Shown: in pieces, positions 50,317-61,900 of the stretch
Layout: each line of letters begins with the position of its first letter
Position numbering within the stretch: the first letter of the stretch is position 1
Assembly (NCBI GenBank): GCA_905221605.1
Contig: CAJNDS010002262.1
Span: 124,001 to 188,000, forward strand
From: Symbiodinium natans
Lineage: Eukaryota; Sar; Dinophyceae; Suessiales; Symbiodiniaceae
Direction of reading: 5' to 3'
DNA length: 64,000 nucleotides
Translations under genes and position numbers: made by a program
Notes under the pieces: model-generated
Told to the model about the DNA's origin: nothing
What the model saw: the letters and a program-made list of their open reading frames with translations, nothing else
Databases searched by the model: none

Positions 50317-51090
50317 GGCGTCTTCGGACTATGCAGCTGAGGCTGGTCCCACCTCGCGGCTCCTCCTATCTGAGCCGCTGGCAGCGAGAGAAAGAGCTTA
50401 CGAGGATGTGGAGAGGGGCTGGGCTGGGGTTTGCATCGCCCATCACACGAAATTGGGAGGTCCAAGAGTTCAAGAGAGCAGCTCCAGGCTAAGGATGCGG
50501 GGCTCCGAAGCAGAACGAGCAACTGGGGCATGGTTGCAGCTTCCCCGGAATCCCCGGACATTCGACGTCTGCGTTCCTTTTTCTTCGGGCCTTTTTCCAC
50601 CGAACGTTAGGGTTGAAGGTTAGGGGCTTAGTGTGGAGGATTCAGGGCAGACTCTCTGCTATGGCGTGGACAACAAAAATGCCACCGCCCGGGAACCACG
50701 TCGGCCTCAGGCCCCTGGGGTGAGCACTCTCACCTAAAGTGGGAGACACTCCTAGTCTCTGCCCAGTATATAGGTCCACTTAGGCTCCCACAATGCAAGC
50801 CCCTCTCGGTTTTGTTTCACAGCCATCCCATGTCTGATAAGATGACTCAGTTCACGCTGTACACGACAAGATGGTGGCTGCAGTCAGATATGCACAGGTT
50901 CACAAGCCAAATGCCTGGCGAACGAGGGAGGGGCAGGACTTCTTGCTCGTGCTTACAACAGCTGTATGCGTGTGCGTACAACAAGGGGATCAGAACAGGC
51001 CGTCAAATTCAACAGGCACATCATACATCTCATGTGGGACACCTACATCCGTTAAACAACCGATGCGCAACAGCTGGGGCGCCTGGTGAC

Positions 51091-54000
51091 TCATGGCAGC
51101 CACATGGAAGGGCCAGTGGTGCCGAAGAAGGCATTCCTGCGGGTCGTCCGGGGTGTGAAGCTGAAGCAAGCAAGCAGATATGGAGAACATGAGCCACGCA
51201 GTTACCGAGCGTTCCTAGTTGAGACTTGGCATATGCCAAGGCATGCACTAAGCTTTGCTGATTCTGACACGACATATATACTTAGTAGTTACTCGCGCCT
51301 CGGTCCGTGCGGACCTCATGCGGCCCCTTTACTGCACAAACAGATGCAGCGACTCTTGTGACCCCTATCATGAAGCTTCTTACGACACCAAGCTGTAGAA
51401 GGCGCCGTCCAGGACTGCCGGGTCGAATCCCACAGACTAAAGAGAAGTCAACGCTTTTTTCCAGCCCAGGCACTGAGCAATCATGCCGGTGATGGCCACC
51501 ATAGCCTTTGTCGGACGCTTCAAGCGTTCAAAACCAAAACGACGGGAAGCCTACCATGTGTGATGTGCCCAGGATCCATCAGAACCTCGCGTCCCTACAT
51601 GCCTGCACTAGGGGAGCTACGGGAGGGAGCAGCCCAGTGCAAACCTCGTTACACAGGCTGCCCAAAGCCCTAGACATCACTCGATCACTCGACCTCAACC
51701 CAAGACCCCAAACCCCGAACCCCGCATCGTGGGTTCATACTCGGTTCATACTCGGTTCACGCGTAACAAAACGTAGGGGTAGAAGTGTGGTAACTCTATA
51801 CCAGCCTGTTTACGGTACTTCTAACCCTATACTTGTAACTACCCAAGGACCTCTAAGTCCTGGTGCCCAGGCACCAAACGGCCGTTGTTCAGCTCCGCTT
51901 CCAGGCCACGCTGGTTGGCCGAAGGATCCTGGTTGGAATGGGGGTTTAGGATTTCGGGTTTAGGGTTTAGGGTCTCCGAGGTTTTGGGGGTCGAGGGTTC
52001 CTGCAGGGCAGGAATCAGGGTTCGGGGCTTTTGTCTTCGGCGGCTTTGTGGACTGGTGTCTATATAGGGGCTGGACAGCTCTTTCGTCGTACCGCTCTTT
52101 CTGTCTTCTTTGGCTATGCCATAAATCCTGAATCCTGAAACCTCAAGATCTTCACTCAACACACGCAGTTCCGAGCCCAGGCACGGCCGGGGCCGAGCCG
52201 CCCACGAAGCCCAGCTTGGAGAAGCCAGGGAAGTCGCCCGGCATGCGGTCCTTCTCCTGCCTGGGTCTAGGCTTTGGCTTGCATAGTATGTTTCAGGGGA
52301 GGCTTTACACGTTTCGAAGGTCCTTTTTCAGCAGGGGAATAAGAGTCTGGGTCGGATTGAGTTCAGGGACGGCCTGTAATTAGGGGGAGTGGGGGAGAGG
52401 CGGCGCCACCACCCTGCCAAGGACATGTCACCCCAAAACCAAACCCTAAACAACAGACTTCCAATCCCCCCACCACCATCTAGGCTGCCCAGTAACCGTG
52501 GCTAAAGAAGGGTGCCCTTTTTTGCTTGAAGGGGTTTATAAGGGAACCTAAACCCTCCCAAAAAGGGAATAAGGGTACTACTGGGCATCCTAGCCATACC
52601 TCACGATCCCGCTGTGGCCGCGGGAAGCGGGGTGCTTGCGGGGTTTAGGGTTTAGGGTACAGGGTTTGGGGTTTGGGGTCAGCCCAAGGTTTGACAAAAA
52701 TCCGGGCCTCATGGGGAACAGCTCCAGGAAGCCGATGAAGATGGCAATCTGGGCCCAGCCCTGCAGCTTTATGATGCTGACAGTCGTATCGGGGCTCAAG
52801 CTTTGGAGACGTTCTTTGGAGTTTAGGTTTTGGGTGAGACGTTTTGGAGTCGTGGAGCATGCAGCCAAATTTGTGATCGAGGGTTTAGGAGTCAGGATAT
52901 GGGTTCATCCAGGGGAGCATAGTATATCTGAGACAAAGTAGCTGATTCAGCCCTAAGTCTAGTGAAAATACTCTGGAAAAATTTCTCAAGGAAATACGGG
53001 GTTAGAAGTCGGTGCATTGTATTCTAATTGGGAAGGAGGCCGGGGGGGGGGGGGGGAGCAAAACATATTCGTGCCCTGAAGGTTTCTGGGCAGGTTGGTA
53101 CATAGATTCCAATATGTATGTCAGGGGCTGCCGTGCGGGAAAGTGCAAAAAAGTAGGGGGGCATAGGCGCCAGCCCGTATATGTTTAAGATAACAATATA
53201 GCAGAGTATGCTGAAGAGCGTGGACGAAACCCGGGCCTCTGCGGGCATCTTGTAGAGCGCCTGGACGCCGTTGGGGATGTCCGCAAACGCCACGCCTGAC
53301 AGGCTCATGTCTCGGCTGATGAGTGGCTTTTATGCAGTATGATTTATAAGACCTCCTTCTATCATGCGGCTTATGTACTGACATGAACTGATTGGAATGC
53401 GGCGAAATGCGGCGAAGCATTATCAACTGCAAGCTCTGAGGAAGCTTGCCCTTGGAGGGGCTGCAGAGTCCAGGCAGTCGGAAGTACTCCGGGGCGATAT
53501 AGCCCATGCAGGCAAGCATGGCCACACGTCCTAAGCGGGAGCAAGGCATCGGCCGGAGTGTTACCATAGCGCTTTCCTGCTGAGGCGCCGTTCTTGATCT
53601 CGGCCATTCGGCGGCGGCGGAAGTCAGCGGAATCGTCGTCCTGGGCGTGCATACTTATATACTCTGCAGACCTGGTTCGCCTCGCCTGCCTCCATCACAG
53701 ACGACTGGGGTTCCGTCCTTGGCCATGCCGAGGGGGTCGAAGTACTTCATGGGCAGGGTCACACCCAGCTCGTTCTCGAAGGACTTGCAGACCTCAGCGG
53801 CGCGACTTGCACGCGTGTCCCCATGCCTACTTGGAGGTTCATGGTACTTACTAACCAATGATTATAACTGCACTTATAAGCCCCTTAAGTGCCCTAATGT
53901 GGTTATAAGTACAGTCATAAGTACAGCTATCATTGGTTAATAAGTACCATGAACCTCCAAGTACCCGCCCGGCGCCACTGAACCATCTCGTCGGGCGAGG

Positions 54001-54523
54001 CGCCGTGGTGGCCTTGCGGCTGCGGGCGGCGCAGGCGCCGGCCGCGAGCAGCGCGGCACCGGCGGTGGCGGTGCTGAGGCCCGAGGAGGCCGCGGAACGG
54101 CCCCGCGTGCCGCTGCGGAGGTGGGACGGTGCCTGGAGGCGGCCGGCAAACAGTTGGATCCTCTGCGTTGAAACCCTTCAACTTCTGAGGTCACCGAACC
54201 AAGAAACAGAAACCACCCTTCCCATTGCCCCGCAAGCTTCCGGCCTGGACCTCACGAGTCACCTGCGCGCCGGGCACAAATGCCTCGCTGCACAGCCACA
54301 CTCCCGCAGCAGCGGCGGCAATCTTGGCCTCGGTTTGGAAGCCTCTCTGTCCAGCTTTCCCATCTGTCTTTTGACTCCAAAATGTCAACGCTGAAGTCAG
54401 AGCCATCACTTGCATTTTCTGGGGGCAAACCTTATAAAGCCCGTTTAGACCATAAACTCTCAGTGTCATGCTTCTTGGAAGTTCTCCCTCAGAGCGGGGA
54501 GAGACTTCAGCTATAAAGCTCAT
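51091..54523 (-). CDS. LHC-1: single-unit chlorophyll a-c binding protein, about 12 exons
   Basis: Same family as unit 1 of LHC-2, but the chain stops after one unit. Exons: 54328-54251 (signal core [17 protein letters not shown]), 54132-54004 (transit segment, [16 protein letters not shown]), 53792-53718, 53640-53589, 53530-53450, 53295-53237, 52760-52708, 52260-52188, 51928-51875, 51505-51474, 51136-51091. They total 732 nt (243 codons plus stop). An upstream start exon is needed; ATG at 54523 (MSFIAE, then GT) is one candidate, and in-frame ATG codons contiguous with the 54328 exon are another. The three LHC helices are visible: [29 protein letters not shown] and [16 protein letters not shown]. 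The last exon reads FFGTTGPSMWLP then TGA, exactly where the two-unit genes read on into the linker. The intron between the leader and the mature exons carries a MITE-like insertion that is absent from LHC-2. Confidence 0.88.
52505..52585. mobile_element. Short inverted-repeat-like element in a LHC-1 intron
   Basis: AAGGGTGCCCTTTTTTGC at the left and AGGGTACTACTGGGCATCC at the right flank a core with GGGTTTATAAGGGAACC. Loosely similar to family B. LHC-2 lacks it at the matching intron position. Confidence 0.35.
53826..53964. mobile_element. MITE-like inverted-repeat element in a LHC-1 intron (family A)
   Basis: Termini TACTTGGAGGTTCATGGTAC and GTACCATGAACCTCCAAGTA are perfect inverted repeats. 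Inside, blocks such as TTATAAGTAC recur in inverted order, giving a long hairpin. The flanking sequence on both sides matches LHC-2 around 49860, which lacks the element, so this is an insertion into the leader intron. Confidence 0.8.
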
Positions 54524-54896
54524 GGCTGAAAGAATTCCATGGGGTTGTGGGGGAACCTGATCCCTAACCAAACGCACAGTGGGCTCCGATGGGCCCTGGG
54601 CTCCCCCTGAGTAGGTCATTCCCCTTATTTGAAAACCCTAAACCCTAAACCCTAGACCCTAAACCCTTAGGATTCCAGGTGTGCAGGGTTTAGGGCTTGG
54701 GGTTCTCGAATGTTCTCGAAGCCCTACTCCCCAACCGCCGGTGACCTGGGCTCCCGGGCGGCCATGGTTCGCTTTTCAAAAAGGAAGCTTGAGAAAATAA
54801 CCTATGCGAACCTAAAGACCTCCGCTTGAGCCGTCGATGGGAGGAGGTGGGCCTCATGCCAGAGGCTAAAGGGGACATTCCACTGCAGGTTCAGGG

Positions 54897-55029
54897 ATTT
54901 GGGTTTAAGGTTTAAGGTTTAAGGTTTAAGGTTTAGGGTTTAGGGTTTAGGGTTTAGGGTTTAGGGTTTAGGGTTTAGGGTTCAGGGTTCAGGGTTCAGG
55001 GTTCAGGGTTTAGGGTTTAGTGTTTAGGG
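54897..55029 (+). repeat. Telomere-like array with variant units
   Basis: TTTAAGG, TTTAGGG and TTCAGGG units occur in separate runs, between LHC-3 and LHC-1. Confidence 0.88.
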
Positions 55030-55122
55030 TAGGACCCTCGGATTAGGAACATTCAGGCGGGTGTTCGGAGCCTCTTGGCACCCAATTAAGGTCTACTTGG
55101 CGGTCGCCAAGGCGGGGAGCAC

Positions 55123-55126
55123 TGCG

Positions 55127-55157
<31 letters not shown>

Positions 55158-55238
55158 GTATGTATGTATGTATGTATGTATGTAAGTTTGTTTTGAAAAA
55201 ATAAATATGTGCGTATATATATATATATATATGTAGAA

Positions 55239-55269
<31 letters not shown>

Positions 55270-55345
55270 TCAGATGTGTATGTATATAATATAAGATATG
55301 TAATATAGTATGTATATATATATATAATATGTATGTGTGACCCAT
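55123..55345. repeat. (GTAT)n and (TA)n microsatellites
   Basis: GTAT units run to about 55183, then TA runs to about 55345. Intergenic between LHC-3 and LHC-1. Confidence 0.9.
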
Positions 55346-55904
55346 TCCCGTGTACCTGCCATCTTTTGGAGAAGTGAGTATAATATCTGACACACACACA
55401 CACATACACAGTCGAGGGAAGGGTGCAGCAGTTTTAGGCCGTTAAAGATGCTAAACTTGAATACATGTGAACTAATCTGATTAACTGCAGCAATAAAACG
55501 GGCTTTCTTAGATACTCCCCGGAACATCTGCAAATGTAGTCCATGTAGTTAGTCCATACAGCTTTTACTTGCACAAGAGACAAGCTCCATTAAATATGTT
55601 TTGCGCGGGCCCCTTTTGAGCACACAATAGTTGAACTTCTTGAAGCTGTTTTCTACTAACTACATGAAAAATGACGTAGCAAACGATACCATCTTTACAT
55701 ATCCAGATTATGAACCTAGTAGAATTAAGCTTGTTCCCAGCCGTATTACAATCGCCTCCCCAGTTTATAAACAAAGAAAGCACAACACCATATAATTTGT
55801 TGAGCTACATTATCATGACAACATGTCCTGCAAGTTGTGGGCGTTTTTCTGCTGCGCCAAACCGGTCTCTTCCCGCTCCTTTCAACCGGTAAAGCTCAGG
55901 CAGC

Positions 55905-58900
55905 TTATGCTGCCGGCAGCCACATGGCCTCAGTCGACAGTTTCAATGTCTGGAGTTCTGCGGTGCGACTGGGTCAAATGACCCTGTGCTGTGAGGACTT
56001 CAAATCACGTCTAGCAGTGGGCAATGGGCGAAGTCCTCGTTTTCTCATGTCTAATGTCGCCAACGCTGAATGTCGCAGTGTGTGGAAAGGCATAGAGAGA
56101 CTGACAACGACGCAAGGACATGTACCGGCAAAGTGCACCATGCTCTTGCAGGACCTGTGGGCGCCCGTTAAGCCTGGGGTAATTTGCTCTTCAGAAACAA
56201 TCGTGCAAGTCTGAGTAGGTTCCTGAAACAAAATCAGCGTTGTGTGGTTTTCGTGGTTTGCGTTGTAACTTTTTTGTTGACGTTCTGCGCAGGCTACAGG
56301 CGAATTAATTTTAGTAGTTCAGCAAGCGTAATTGCGCCGGCAACGCGTGCTTCATGATGGCCAAACGGCCTAGTGCCCAAAACCATTATCAGCGGAATGT
56401 ATACAGTAGTTGAGTTACGTGGTACAAAAAAGGATCGAAAAGGCTATGCATCCTCCTTCCAAAGATCCTACTCTGAGCAAGAGAACGCTGCTCAAAGGCC
56501 TACCATGGCCTAGCTCTGTGGGGATTTTTGCCAGGACAGGACCGGACAATCGGATTAAGTGCTGCGCAGGTGATGGCAGCAAGGCGCTCATCCGGTAAGA
56601 CCCTAAAGCCGCGCCTGAAACCCTAAAGCCTAAAACCCTTAAACCCTTCCACCCTAAAACGCCTGAAACCCTTAAACTCTGAAACCCCTAAACTAAACCC
56701 TTAAGCCTTCTAAACCCCTTAAACCCCTTAAAGCCCTTGAAACCCTTAAACCCCTTAAAACCCTAAAAACCCTTAGAACCCTAAAACTGCCTTCAACGCC
56801 GTAAACAACCCCCCCTAAGCCAGGCAAGTGGCCGGGCCGGTCGAGCCGACCGTGCCGTTCTGAAAAAGCATGGCCATCAATGCCACCATGGCCTGGGAGG
56901 GTTTTAGGGTTTATAGGGTATAGGGTATAGGGTTTAGGGTTTAGGGTTTGGGGTTTAGGGTTTAAGGGGGGGGGGGGGGGGTCCCGCTTCAGGTCTTGGG
57001 AGCGGGTTGTAAGGGGTTAAAGGTTTCAGAGTTGTCGGCTGCAGGCTTTGGGCAGCCTTCAGCCTTCGTTGGATGGCGTGAGAACCGACTTGAGGGGAGC
57101 AGCAACGCTTCTGAGTTGCATCCTGTTGGTTTGTTTGTGCAGAATTCCTAAGCGTAGTAGAACAGCTCAGTTCTGCGCTGGCAGCATCGGACATGGGACC
57201 ACATGATTTTCATCGAGGCTACAAGTAGCCTGGATCCCCCAAACCCTGAACCCATGAGCTCTAATTAATCCCGCTTTTGAGTTGGAGCGGCCAGTCGTCC
57301 ATTCGCAATCTCGGCCGACAGCTTGGTCTTCTTCACCTTTTTTATTTGCAGGGGTGTGGGGTTCAGGGTATCGGAGTGCAGGTGTGACGCGGGGTGCGCT
57401 TGTTGAACTGCTTCAGCTGCAACCTCAAACCCAACCCCCCCCCTCTCCCCCTCCCTGCTGCACCCATAGGTGCCTCTGAGTCCTGGAACTCGATAGGGTC
57501 GACGTTAATGATGAAGTTCTTGCCCACGCCCAGGAACCCGTAGCCTGGATGTAATCTTCAGGATTTTAGGGCCAAGCTGGTCTTTGCCACCTTGAAGTTC
57601 CCGACAGGACGGAACCGCCCAGAAGCTCCCTGGAACCCTCGCGAAGCATCTGGAACCTTCCCGGAGCCTGTCTCGGAACCGCCCCGGAGCAAAATTTGCC
57701 TCAGTTAACCCGACAGAATTTTCGCTGACACACAGCGCCTGCCTTCGTAGTCACCCGGGGCCCGCTTGGGGTCCTGGCAGCGGCCAAGAAACATCGGGAT
57801 CTTCAGCAAGGCCGGGGCTTACCCACCGATTTCTACTGTACCTTTAGAAAAGGGTTTTATAAGTAAAGCGCACACACACACACCATACAACTACGTGACA
57901 TATATATATATATACAGACATAGATATTATTCCTAATAAGAATGGCAACAATATGGCACATTTGAAGGTGTATAAAGGCTACTCTAGGTAAGGTGTTCAT
58001 GGAGCAGAGTTCGGCATGCCGGCTTCGTGAGCCATCTCCCGCAACAGCCTCCCACGAGTCACAAGAGTATATTTGCCCCGACCCCACAAATGGGCAGCCC
58101 TATGCAGCTCATGCAAAAGCCCAGAGCAAAGAGTGGGGATGGCTGGCCAAGGTTTAGGGGTTTCGGCCAAGGTGTCGGGGTTGGGGCTTCGGGCTCAGGG
58201 CTCCGACGTGGCCTGGCGCCAGAAGTAACCCTCGTAGTGGCCGATGAAGAGGACAATCTGCAGCCAGCCCTCAAGGGGGACCTGGCGAGTCGAGGCTATT
58301 ATGGGTTTTAGGGTTTAGGGTTTAGGGCTCAGGGTTCGGATTTCTGTTTGGGGAAGTCTGCAGAAAGGCGGCAAAGGGATTCGTCGGATCAGGAGGCTGA
58401 ACTCAAGGACCCTGCTTCAGACCCTATGCCACTTTCTTAAAGCACAAAAAGAAAGTCCACAACCGGGGTTTAACACAATGCTTGCCCCTAAACCGATATA
58501 ATTTGTTTGCCTGCTTCTTGTCAATTTAAACACTTTACGGTGTTAAACACAACACTAACACTTAGAGTAGAGAAAGTGGCACCTCACAACACCGAACTCA
58601 CGCAGAAGAGGTCAACACAAATCTCAGACGTCCAAATTAGGGAATTGCCTGGAGCATCTACACCCTAGCAACAAGACGCCGGTGTCAGCCTTCGAGATGG
58701 CGGCAATGCCGTGCGGCATGTCAGCAAACTTGAGACCCTTCTCCTGGGCTGCGCTTCTGAAGTCTCGGGCCGCGGACCGTAGCATCATCATGAGTGGGGA
58801 GTGTAGGGTGTCGGGTCAAACTGTCTGCTGCTTCGACCATGCTTTGAGGCGGTGCTGCTGGATACTGGGAGCGAAGGAGCATGGGGAAATGCAGGAGCCC

Positions 58901-61900
58901 CAAGTGGCTGAAGTTTCTGGGAAAGTTCACCGAGTAACATTCTGAGTCTGCCGGGCTCTTTCAATACAGCCGGTGAGACCCCTTCAGGCTGCCTTCGGCC
59001 TCCTCCAAGTTCGTCTTAAGGCCTTCCTGACCTTGCCACGTCTCCGGCGAGAGGTATCCAGGCCAGCGGAAATACTCCGGGACGATGTAGCCGACCTCCC
59101 AAGCGGTCGGAGGGGGTTTGAGCTACCACGTCGGCTGCATCCTTTGCTCGAGAACGGCTTTGAGCAGCCGTTCCACTTATGCGCCCTCCTCAATCTCCGA
59201 AAAATTTCGCGCAAAGCAGTCCCCCAAGAAATCGGAATCCTGTGCGGTTTTTGGGTGGTCTTGGGCCATGTGCCAGCAAAGGAGCGCAGGCCAACATGCC
59301 TCGGACGCTACGCTGCGCCGGGAGGTGTAAGAAGGGGTGGGTTTAGGGTTTAGGGTTTAGGGTTTAGGGTTTAGGGTTTAGGGTTTAGGGTTTAGGGTTT
59401 AGGGTTTAGGGTTTAGGGTTTAGGGTTTAGGGTTTAGGGTTTAGGGTTTAGGGTTTAGTTTGCTGGCAAAAGCCAGGAACCGAGAAGAACCGCAGGATGA
59501 AGAAGCAAAATCGAAGCAATGACCAATCTAGAGTAACCTTTTTACCATTACACAGGTGTAAAACTACTACAGAATGACTGGGTATATTTACACTGTTTCA
59601 GCTATCCTAAATAGACCACAGGTGCACTGACCACAAAACGTGGAAGCGACGGTCGCAGTGTCTTGAACTCAGACAAAACTGCATGGAGGATTCCGAGCAT
59701 AGGGGTATCCTTTTGGGGCACATAGGCCGTGCAAGAAGTACGCTCTTATCAGCTGGTGGAAGACCTAGATGTGCGTTCCGAAACCCAAGCACTGAGTCCT
59801 CAATCCCCATGAATTAACAACTTTCGGCCCAACTCCAGCACCTCCATCTCAACTCCATTCCCCATGTTAACAACCAAGGCAGCACACGCAGTGAGCACCC
59901 TTTTGAGGCATTGAGTCTTCAAGGGAAAGAATTGATGAACCGATGGGCGGATGGATAGACAGATGCGCCGAGTGTTTGCGCCTGCCAGGTTAGCTTATAA
60001 CCCGAATGGCTCGGCCAAGATAAGGAGGTGCTCTGATCAGGAGACATACAGGGTTTCCTGTTTTGGGTACCTGCAATCATCCAAAAAGTCTTATGTGATC
60101 CTGACTATAGGAGCCGCCAAACAGGTACCTAATTTTTTCGAAACCCCTTTCATATAGAATCCACGACCCCCGCAAGCCTGAACTTTGAACCTCAAAAAAA
60201 AAAGACCAGCACGACCCTAAACCCCAGGATGCTGAGTCCAACCGCTCCAACCGAAGACAAACCTCCGAAGCTCTGAGGCCGCAGCAGATGCGTCCGTGCT
60301 TCAGCTCGACAGCGCGGCGGCGCTTGAAGGTGTCGACCTTGGGTCCAAGATGGGAAATTGTGGGGGCAGAACTGCTACTGGTAAGTATCCTGTGATGTCA
60401 GTTGTCAGGTTCAAGCTGATGACAATCCCTGCTGAGCCCCTTGCGTCGCCATCTGCGGAGAGGCCAATGGGGTCCCAAAAGCCCACAGGCGCCTGCACGC
60501 CAAGCTCGCCTGCCAGCGCGCACAACTGGAAGCTCAATCTGCTTCGGGTGTGGAGCTTCGAAGTAGAGATGGGTCAATTGGAAACCCTTGACTCGCAAAA
60601 TCACCATGCAAGGTTTAGATCTCATCCAGCATCCTACCTGCGGGTCGATCGGTTCGATTCAGCTTCGAACCAGCAGATTGGTTTGGTCTGGGGGCATCTT
60701 AAAACATTGTCATGTGGTTTCGGGCGTGCTTCATGGCTTGTGTTTGCTGGCGCGTGTTTCTTGTGTCATCTTGGCCACTTGCCTCTAGCCTTATCTGGAA
60801 CAACTCTTTGGCAAAACATGTTTACGACATTGCATGATTTTTACACTATTATTACACTGCCTGCAGGAGAACCATGTCCAAGGCATCTCTCGCCGCTCGA
60901 GGCTAGCCGTGCATGACCTGTACAGTGTCTCCCGATCCCTTGATGGGAGTGCCGCTCTGGTCTAGCCGTGCATGGCCTGTACAGTGTCTCCCGATCCCTT
61001 GATGGGAGTGATTGCAAACCCCAACTAGCATTAGCAAGCAGGGGGTGCGAAATTTGTGGCACCCATAGGCGGTGTCGCACAAAAGCTATGCCAGTACCAA
61101 CTCATCTTAGCACGTTGTCTCGTGCGTAAAGAGATTCACTGTACAACCTCTAATTTGGTCTGGCACCTTCATCTGGTCTTGTGCCATGCAATACTCAAGC
61201 TGACTGAACTTGTGAACGGCATCGTCCTTCATTCCGGCTTCGAGGCAGGTGGGGTCAGGAGCAGCCACGCATTTCAAGCTACACATCTCGCCTGCAAGGG
61301 TGCGCTCAGGTAGGAGGTGGATCTTGCCACCGTTCTCCTGAGGGTTTGCCACAATGCCTGAGTGGCTCAGTTCCATTGGGGAAAAAAGGAAAAAAGGATA
61401 ACTAGCCTTTGGGTTTTAAGGGGAATTGCAGTACCCAAGAGGGTTAAAGGTTGCCGACTCAGCACCTAAGATGCTGGAGTCAAACCAAAAGTTCGGCACC
61501 TTGACTCGTAGGCCGGAGTGAACGCCTGCGGAGTCGGTGAGTTGATCTCCCACACTCCTGAAAACCATCGCTGGGGTATTACTTTTAAACCACCGTTGCG
61601 GATTTCTTCTCGGGTTTAAGTTTCTATTAAAATGTAAACTGCTTCTCGACAACGACCCAGACTCATGACCCAATGGATGTTCTTCTTGGTGTGAAGCCAG
61701 TTGCGAAGCACAGCTTTGTATGCCAAGGAACAGCCGTTGGATTGGCAACCGCCAATGCCACCAGTGATGAAGACATGCTCCGCCATCCATGTCTCATCCA
61801 CTGGAAAGTTCTCCTTCACCCAGGTCTTTGTGGCCTTGGCCTTGAGACTTGTGCAGTATCGCGCGGTCACGAAGAAGCACTCGAAAGGATTCGATGAGGT

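Larger units (their letters stand above)
54524..55904. other. Spacer between LHC-3 and LHC-1
   Basis: Variant telomere-like array, GTAT/TA microsatellites and about 500 bp of unassigned sequence. No TATA-type or other promoter motif could be supported. Confidence 0.5.

Noticed and set aside
50812-51361. Plus-strand frames between LHC-1 and LHC-2
   Set aside because: They overlap the LHC-1 last exon antisense and show no protein features.
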